This document shows positions 57,518-64,000 of a stretch of DNA of 64,000 bases, one piece after another. How positions within the stretch are numbered: position 1 is the stretch's first letter; every line of letters begins with the position of its first letter. The stretch comes from Hormiphora californensis. Lineage: Eukaryota > Ctenophora > Tentaculata > Cydippida > Pleurobrachiidae. Both the position numbers and the translations under genes were made by a program. The stretch lies in the NCBI GenBank assembly GCA_020137815.1, contig CM035350.1:3914418-3978417 (forward strand). Reading direction: 5' to 3'. The notes beneath the pieces are model-generated. The model was not told where the DNA came from, did no database searches, and saw only the letters and a list, made by a program, of their open reading frames with translations.

Positions 57518-60500
57518 TCAATCTCGTCTTATAATCTCCTTCATTTCTATTTCAACAGGAACCACTTCACCAGGACGTACTGTAGATTTCTTCAACAACC
57601 CCACAAAAATCACAATATCATCGTAAAGAATCAGTATGGGGTTGATGATGGAATTGCAAGGCAGGAAGAAGATGGAGAAGTACCGGTACATGTGAGAGAA
57701 GTCAAAGTACTCGGTGTAGTGCATTGCACAAACGATCATAAATGGAACCCAGGTGAAGATATCCGTGGCAACAAGCACTGATATTTTTCGTTGAAGTTTC
57801 CTATTCCTTTTAATCAGTGCAACGTTTTTGTTTTCTCCTCCCACCGCCTCGCTAGATTTTAGTGTAACAATATTGATTACCAGATAACATATTGCAATCG
57901 AAATAACACACAACAAGTTGCTAACCTGTACCGCTCCTATGTACCAAATCTGTGGATTATCGGTTCGGACAAAGAAGTTGAAGAGACAGATCCCACTGGT
58001 GGCATAAAAGCTCAGACTCTTCACTCTCGGAGAGGTATCGTTGTACATATCTCCAACAAGGTATCGCAATGTTTTCCAATCCATCTCCCCACCATCGGAA
58101 ACTGCCTGAAACCGACCGTAGTACCCGAGCAGAATTTTATAGTTTGCCTCCTTGTTAATTGAACCAACAAAGTACTTGTTGTTTTCATACACCACACTCC
58201 TCACAAAGAAATCTTCCAAATAAGGAATTACCGGAACAGCCGCAATAACACTCGCCAAAACTAATATGCCAAGTGTTGCAGAGGCAAGTTTTACCAGATA
58301 TTTTCGGTTCAGATTAGCTTTAAAGGAAATTTCTGCACTCAATATACCTTTCATCCTTATGAAACTCAAGAGGGACATCGAGTATAGAGAGATGAGCGAT
58401 CCAATAGTGGCAAAAATTCCCAGAAAAGGACAGAGTGGCTTTGTTAGCCATTCGAACTGGGATTCACAGGTGCTCTTGTTGAAAAAAGTGTCTCCAATAG
58501 CCACACAGAGGAGAAACAAACCCTGCAAAAAGTCACCGAATGATATAACCAAAACAAATGCTTTGTTCGTTCTACCACGGTTCGTTTCTAGTTCAAAGAA
58601 CTCATTGAAGCCTTGAACCAGGACAACAACGTTCAGAACCACTGCTACAATTCCGATGACCCATGCAGAAACTTTTAAAAAAACATTCGGGAGAATCTTG
58701 ACTGTAGTGGTACAATCCTCGTTGCATTCATCAGAAAAGTCCTGGCAGTCAAATATACCGTCACACCTTCTAGACTTTGCAACAAACTCTTTCGTGTCTG
58801 TGCACTGAAAGTTATTTTCACATCTTATCTCATCACTCTGGTCACCGCAATCGTCCACAAGGTCGCATACTTTGGAGTAGGGTACACATCGGAGGTTGGA
58901 ACAACCAAATAAGTTGTTTGTGAATGTCCCATTGGGGCCTTGTACAACTCTAGTTAGCTGGTGGGCAGTATTAATTGTCAAGAACCGTTCGGAATGAGTC
59001 GGGGCACACGACCCTTCCAGAAGAGGCTCCAGGGGGCAGGAAACAGTACAGACGCCTGTGCAGGATAGGTAGACGTACAGCTCTCCAAATATATCTTCAC
59101 ATGATTGTTGGTAGCTGACTGGCAAAATCAGTTGAGTGTTTTTGGTGTAAAGTGCCTTGGGGCCAATATAAAACTCCTTCTCTATGCACGGTTCTATGTG
59201 CCGGGAAAGGCTCTTAAGTCCCGGGAGACAATATAATATATTCTTTTTGTATCCTAATTCAGTCGTCCAAACCTCAGCTCCCAGCTTATCGTTTCTCCTT
59301 GAAATGAGGCAGAGAATGTTATCACAGTAGTTTGTGTCAGTACATGCTACATCAGATCGCAGCAAGGCGGTAGGGTGGCCTGGACATTTTAGCATAACCA
59401 TCCCAAGGCAAGATGACGGACTGAGTGACTTGAGCTGTAATGTTCCAAGACCACACTTAGTGTACCACTTTCTATCTTTTTCGTCATCGCCATTTTCACA
59501 GTCCTCGATACCATCTCCGATCCATTCATTTGGAAATTGAATGGGAATCCTTTTTTCTGTCATGTACTTTCTTGTACACGAAAAATCGTCGGCCATATAT
59601 GCATTTCCTATTTCATCTTCCCCGCCCTCACAGTCCAACTTACCATCGCACAACTGATGCTTGTGAATGGTGCATTGCCAGCCTGGTGTTCGACACATCT
59701 TATCAATGCCATCATCGCATAACTGCTTGTTTCGGGTTATCGATCCACAAACCATTCGCTTTGAGACTGTAGTCGGGAACCCATTTACATTGCAAACCAG
59801 GGGAGAGCTAGCTGGTGTGTTGGGTTCACTCACCGAACAGTTCATCTGATCACGGTAGTTGCTGCAAACAAGTGATGATTTTGTGTTAGCATCGATAGGA
59901 CCGCACATGTTTTCTTGGATGATTATTCGTTTGTTCGTCATGGTTACAAAATTAATGTTTTCGCAAATGGCAACCTGCTGTGATATACACGATGCTTCAT
60001 CTTTGTTATCGAAACAATGTTTAACCCCGTCGCATACGTATTTGGGTTGAATATAAACCATTTTCCGTTCTTTAGATCTACAAAAAATACCAAACTGCCG
60101 GCCGTAGCAGTTAGCCTCGTCGGAGCACGAAACACAGTCGCATTTTTCATCGCATGTGTTTCCGCGACTAACAAACTCCTCCATTCTCCTCTTCCGGTTA
60201 CTTAATACGCATCTGAAAGTTCGAGTGTTCAAGTCCATGTCACACTCATACTCGTCTACAGGGGTATTTTCTTTTGTGTTCCGACAATCAGCAACGCCAT
60301 CGCACCGAAAGAAATTGTTATTGCTGGCAGAATACCAATCTCGATCAAAAACGGATAGTAATTTCTGTTTTTTAGTAGATATTTCACATGGATACGTTAG
60401 ACAAACTGCATGATTTTTCCTCAAGGCTGTCCCGTAGACGATGTCATTTTTAAAGTTGTTGATACCACACAACTGGTAGGACGTTGGATCATCTGGACAT

Positions 60501-60793
60501 ATCATGTTGGTCTTGGCATCTCCAAATTTCAATATGTTATAAATCTGGTAGAATAGGTTCCTCGATGGATCACTAAACGGACACCGGTTCGCCTTTTTGT
60601 TCAACACGATGCATTGCTCGCGGAGGTAATCCTCATTATCAGCGATGATGGTGCATTTGGAAGGAGGGAAACTGGTGACGTTTTCCCACATGTCAGTTAG
60701 ACTGATCCCCATCCAAGGGGTCCAAGTCAGCATTTGGGCCTTCATTGGACAAACCAGAAAGATAACGGACAAGACTATTATAGTGGGCAACAT
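57518..60793 (-). CDS. LDL-receptor class A repeat / rhodopsin-like 7TM receptor
   Basis: An intronless 1091-residue protein from ATG 60793 with a signal peptide (LPTIIVLSVIFLVCPMKA). The long ectodomain is Cys-rich with about five LDLa modules, e.g. RCDGVADC, YVCDGVKHCFDNKDEASC, HQLCDGKLDCEGGEDE, KVCDLVDDCGDQSDEIRC and RRCDGIFDCQDFSDEC, some diverged. The 7TM domain starts at about residue 700: TM1 AWVIGIVAVVLNVVVLV, TM6 LVATDIFTWVPFMIV, TM7 LPCNSIINPILILYDD. TM6 and TM7 resemble RXFP/LGR and mollusc GRL101 receptors. No leucine-rich repeats are present, and the TM4-TM5 loop is unusually long (about 90 residues). The ligand is unknown. The frame is intact. Confidence 0.9.
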   Translation of the reverse strand: MLPTIIVLSVIFLVCPMKAQMLTWTPWMGISLTDMWENVTSFPPSKCTIIADNEDYLREQCIVLNKKANRCPFSDPSRNLFYQIYNILKFGDAKTNMICPDDPTSYQLCGINNFKNDIVYGTALRKNHAVCLTYPCEISTKKQKLLSVFDRDWYSASNNNFFRCDGVADCRNTKENTPVDEYECDMDLNTRTFRCVLSNRKRRMEEFVSRGNTCDEKCDCVSCSDEANCYGRQFGIFCRSKERKMVYIQPKYVCDGVKHCFDNKDEASCISQQVAICENINFVTMTNKRIIIQENMCGPIDANTKSSLVCSNYRDQMNCSVSEPNTPASSPLVCNVNGFPTTVSKRMVCGSITRNKQLCDDGIDKMCRTPGWQCTIHKHQLCDGKLDCEGGEDEIGNAYMADDFSCTRKYMTEKRIPIQFPNEWIGDGIEDCENGDDEKDRKWYTKCGLGTLQLKSLSPSSCLGMVMLKCPGHPTALLRSDVACTDTNYCDNILCLISRRNDKLGAEVWTTELGYKKNILYCLPGLKSLSRHIEPCIEKEFYIGPKALYTKNTQLILPVSYQQSCEDIFGELYVYLSCTGVCTVSCPLEPLLEGSCAPTHSERFLTINTAHQLTRVVQGPNGTFTNNLFGCSNLRCVPYSKVCDLVDDCGDQSDEIRCENNFQCTDTKEFVAKSRRCDGIFDCQDFSDECNEDCTTTVKILPNVFLKVSAWVIGIVAVVLNVVVLVQGFNEFFELETNRGRTNKAFVLVISFGDFLQGLFLLCVAIGDTFFNKSTCESQFEWLTKPLCPFLGIFATIGSLISLYSMSLLSFIRMKGILSAEISFKANLNRKYLVKLASATLGILVLASVIAAVPVIPYLEDFFVRSVVYENNKYFVGSINKEANYKILLGYYGRFQAVSDGGEMDWKTLRYLVGDMYNDTSPRVKSLSFYATSGICLFNFFVRTDNPQIWYIGAVQVSNLLCVISIAICYLVINIVTLKSSEAVGGENKNVALIKRNRKLQRKISVLVATDIFTWVPFMIVCAMHYTEYFDFSHMYRYFSIFFLPCNSIINPILILYDDIVIFVGLLKKSTVRPGEVVPVEIEMKEIIRRD

Positions 60794-60881
60794 AATCAAT
60801 GCAGTTACGCAACCTTGAGTATCAAAAACGAAGTGTGTCTAATTTCGCGTTGTGGAACCATTTATAAAAGTAACGCTACTT

Positions 60882-61110
60882 GCGAGTTGTATTGTTGTAT
60901 AAAAATGCTCATATATCAGATGATTTATAGAATATCTCGCTGTGATAGGGTTGTCGCATATAGCGTTAGTTTTTTAAATGGTCTGAGATGGCGATTTAAA
61001 AAACTAACACTCTTTGCGACAAATCACAGCGAGTTGTATTGTTGTATAAAAATGCTCATATATCAGATGATTTATAAAATATCTAGCTGTGATAGGGTTG
61101 TCGCATATTA
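60882..61110 (+). repeat. Tandem duplication with inner hairpin
   Basis: GCGAGTTGTATTGTTGTATA...GTGATAGGGTTGTCGCATAT appears at about 60882-60962 and 61029-61110. Between them GCGTTAGTTTTTTAAAT pairs with ATTTAAAAAACTAAC. Confidence 0.85.
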
Positions 61111-61883
61111 GAATCTAACAATGCACATAATGGGTGTCACGTGTCTTGTGGCACGTGCTGACATGATCTAAATTAAAGAGCTTACTGGTGGATCGAAAAT
61201 TTCGGCGTGCTTACATTTCGATTCGAAATGAAAGTGCACGCCTGGGGGGAGCTACATCATTATTATAGGCAGGTTATAATGATGATCCTGCTATAGAACG
61301 GAGTTTAGATCACGTGGTGCTGTAGAACAGATAATTTTGAGTGGTGCATTCTGGAGCATATCACCATGACGCTCCAGAATGCAGCTCAGTGAAACGGTAA
61401 TTGTTGACCATCTGCATTCAGTTATAGTTATTTTACCGTCGTAGCTAATCACAATAGAAGAGGGCATTCTGCCGAAGAGGGCATTCTGCCGAAACGTTTG
61501 ATTTTTGTTTTGAAAATTCCTTGTTCTGAATGTCTGACACAACTCCGGAAAACGTGAGGAACACAGCAGCTATCAGCTGCAACCCACCCACAATAGAGAC
61601 ATGATCACAGCGCTGGCAAGCGCCCCGGAGCTTGAGGAACTAAGGACTCCCTCTCTCTCCTGAACACAAAGAAAGGTCTGTAAGTGTATGTGGTATAGTG
61701 GTTGGTATAACTATAAGGTCCAAATATGGCACCTGGTACAAAGCTTTTTTTTTTGACTGGCCGAATCTTTTGTGGTGCAAGCCCAAATTTTCCTCTACTC
61801 AAAACAACTGCATGTTTGTGTACCCACTTTCGAAATTTAAACTAACCATGCTGGTCCAAATATTGGTGTATTATATCCCCCGT
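61111..61883. other. Intergenic, nothing recognised
   Basis: Contains inverted motifs (ATTCTGGAGC/GCTCCAGAAT near 61349 and 61371) and a short direct repeat GAGGGCATTCTGCCGAA near 61462. No exon is supported. Confidence 0.4.
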
Positions 61884-62050
61884 ACAGTGGTGCTCCGTCA
61901 TATTGGCCGCCCGCTTAAAGCGTCGCCAAAGCGTTGTCCACGACGTCTAAGACACATTCCGCTAACATGCTTTTTCTTCACGTCTTGGACGTCGTGGACA
62001 ACGTTTCGGGCGGTACTGTGCGGGCCGTCATTATGATGGAGCACCACTGT
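61884..62050. mobile_element. Tc1/mariner-like MITE, 167 bp
   Basis: Ends ACAGTGGTGCTCC and GGAGCACCACTGT with inner arms GTTGTCCACGACGTC/GACGTCGTGGACAAC. The CAGTGG terminus and TA-like flank suit Tc1/mariner-derived MITEs. It lies 170 bp upstream of the ATG9 start. Confidence 0.85.
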
Positions 62051-62221
62051 TAAATGTACAAATGCAAATCTTCTCAGACTTGGTCCTGACTCCATACAGT
62101 TCCAGAATGAGCTGATGAGTTTATGAGAGTAAATATTTGTTAGTGTATGACTATCATGGGTATCAAATTCACATAGGGTCTATGACATGTGAGAGAGATA
62201 AGAACTAGCAAGGACACCCGA

Positions 62222-63704
62222 ATGTCATTGTTCAAGCAGCAGAAATATGACCGGTTACTTGAGTCCGATGAAGAAGCACCCCCTGAGGTCCAGCTCCTAA
62301 CAAATCACGATTCAAACCGATGGAGCCAGATCCAAAATTTGGATGATTTCTTTACAAGGACGTACAATTACCATCGGAACAATGGATTTTGGTGCATGGT
62401 GATCAACGAGTTTCTACAACTTTTGTAAGTCTACTTTGTACCTTGTATTTTTGTATGCGTACGAAATTCTAAAATATCTGACAAAAACCTACCAATTATC
62501 TTTCACTTTCAGGCAATTTGCGTTTGTTGTCTTCTTTGTCCTGTTTCTGACGTGTTGCGTGGATTATGACAAATTAGGACAAAGTGATCCTAACATCTTT
62601 GATGCTATTGATTGGAGTGGACTTCACAAGTAAATAGGATGTTCTTAAGAATAGTCAAAACTTGTTATGTTCTACCCCTCCTTTACATTTGTAAAGGTTT
62701 CGTGTGCGAAACAGAGTCTAGCTAGGCAAGTCAAAACAATAAAAATCATCCCGATTTATTAATTCGTGAATTTAGAACTAGATAATAGATAATCTCCCCT
62801 CCCCAAGGATTCATGGATTTGTGGCGCTGATGGTGCTTGTGGCAGTTGGCTATTGGTCCTGGAACTGTGCTCAATTTGTATGGAACACATCCAAATATTT
62901 GGAAATAAAGATTTTCTACCGGGACGTTCTCAAAATACCTGAGGTTAGATAGTTGTTGAGAATTTAGGAAGAAGTAGAGAGAAGGGAAAATAATTGGGAA
63001 CGGATCCAAGCTTTATTTGTTTACACTATTCTACATTATCCCTGAATCGTTAGTATAAACCCGCTTATCCAGGACACTATTAGTAACCTTGAGTGGACAG
63101 AAGTTCAGGCGAAACTGATCGAGTCCCAGAAGCAGGTCCAGTTGTGTCTTCACAAAGACACTCTCACTGAGCTAGGTAAGATTTGTTCGGCCCTGTCTCC
63201 CCCAAATGTAAAGGTCAAAGGAGGGCTAGAACATAGCAAGATCACCGGCTTTTAACTGTGCAGTGTTTGGGCGGATAAAGCTAAGTACCGAACATACTTG
63301 TTATGTTCTAACCCTTCTTTACATTTGTAAACAGTGTGAGGGTGGCAGTGGTAAAAAGGGGAATTAGTTATTTCCGGTACAACCTAGAGACAATGTAATT
63401 AGTTTGCACACAATATAACTGGAAACAGACACAAATATCGTGGCACACACTTTTGTGTCTTAGAACAGCAACTATTTTCTAATTCAAGTATACACTTTCA
63501 GATGTATCAAATCGAATACTGCGGATGGACAACTATAAAGTTGCAATGATAAACAAAAAGGTCCTTCCGTACTCCTTCAATTTTCCAATCATGGGACAGA
63601 GAGTGTTCCTTCCTAAAATGCTGATGGTGAACCTGGAGTTTATTCTCTTTAATGGTCCCCGTGCACCTTTCAAGTGAGTTGGTGGCTGATCTATGGGTTG
63701 CACA

Positions 63705-63757
<53 letters not shown>

Positions 63758-64000
63758 GAGCAAGCCAGCTAGGGCCAACTAGTTTTGCAATGGATGGGGG
63801 AATATTTTATTGTGTATGGGGGAATTGCAAATGGAAGAATACAATGACATTATTGCAGATGTACTAATTCTACATTCTTTTCCAGAAGTAGCTGGAAGTT
63901 AGACGAGAGATACAAAAGAAGGGATGCAAGGGAGCACTTGGCGGAACGTTTATCCGCCTACATAACTTATAAAATGCTGATGGTGAACCTGGAGTTTATT
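62222..64000 (+). CDS. ATG9: ATG9 autophagy lipid scramblase, 5' part (runs off window)
   Basis: Exons: 62222-62424, 62513-62629, 62808-62943, 63073-63175, 63502-63673 and 63886 onward. The translation follows ATG9: IQNLDDFFTRTYNYHRNNGF, FVVFFVLFLTCCVDYD (TM1), HGFVALMVLVAVGYWSW (TM2), WTEVQAKLIESQKQVQLCLH, NRILRMDNYKVAMINKKVLP, LEFILFNGPRAPF and WKLDERYKRRDAREHLAERL. ATG9 is a multi-spanning scramblase carried on vesicles to the growing phagophore, where it works with ATG2. The 62222 ATG is chosen because the frame upstream lacks another ATG. The last 30 bases repeat part of exon 5 (see findings), so the final residues are doubtful. Confidence 0.9.
63187..63350. mobile_element. Small imperfect hairpin repeat in ATG9 intron 4
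   Basis: CCCTGTCTCCCCCAAATGTA...CTAGAACATAGCAAG faces the diverged complement CTTGTTATGTTCTAACCCTT...CATTTGTAAACAGTGTGAGGG. One arm recurs at 62653-62692 and near 10075, so it is a dispersed MITE-like repeat. Confidence 0.55.
63711..63752. repeat. (GA)n microsatellite in ATG9 intron 5
   Basis: About 20 uninterrupted GA units. Confidence 0.97.

Overview
This is nuclear DNA from an animal. The genes are split by GT-AG introns. Recognisable animal orthologues include an NO66/RIOX1 oxygenase, RTRAF, MPV17, a gelsolin-family protein, NIF3L1, PAIP2, a DMRT-like DMA-domain protein, a DNAJB6-type chaperone, an RS/RRM splicing-type protein, ATG9 and two rhodopsin-like GPCRs. Short introns, many MITEs, RLE-type and Penelope-like retroelements and an LDLa-repeat GPCR would suit an early-branching marine invertebrate. 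That is inference; I cannot name the species.

Layout. 0-11 kb (+): tRNA-like sequence, SDR oxidoreductase, RIOX1 (broken by several frameshifts), RTRAF, a 1.2-kb foldback element and an MPV17-family gene. 11-20 kb: gelsolin-family gene (+) with a nested intronic GPCR and two tracts of homopolymer-rich, probably low-quality sequence. 20-25 kb (-): DMRT-like C-terminus, PAIP2, NIF3L1. 25-33 kb: transposon block with two 566-577-bp MULE-like MITEs, an intact PHD-RT-endonuclease retrotransposon ORF, a second MITE family, a LINE ORF1 and a LINE ORF2 tail. 33-39 kb (+): DNAJB6-like gene. 40-44.5 kb (-): RS/RRM gene. 45-57 kb: almost entirely nested MITEs and palindromes, several with their empty sites present elsewhere in the window. 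57.5-60.8 kb (-): 1091-residue LDLa/7TM receptor. 62-64 kb (+): 5' part of ATG9.

The most unusual theme is at the splice junctions. In four unrelated genes the intron is filled or ended by a tandem repeat whose unit carries the 3' splice site itself, usually with the first bases of the following exon: RIOX1 intron 1 (21 extra acceptors), DNAJB6-like intron 3 (about 75-78 extra), the gelsolin intron (3 extra) and the last RS/RRM intron (3 extra). MPV17 has a duplicated 5' splice site. In gelsolin all three extra acceptors, and in RIOX1 nine of the fourteen nearest ones, are in frame with the real exon and the frame stays open. The window therefore contains arrays of complete decoy splice sites that could generate in-frame peptide repeats or act as splicing modulators.

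Caution: several single-base frameshifts and three homopolymer-expanded tracts indicate uneven assembly quality.
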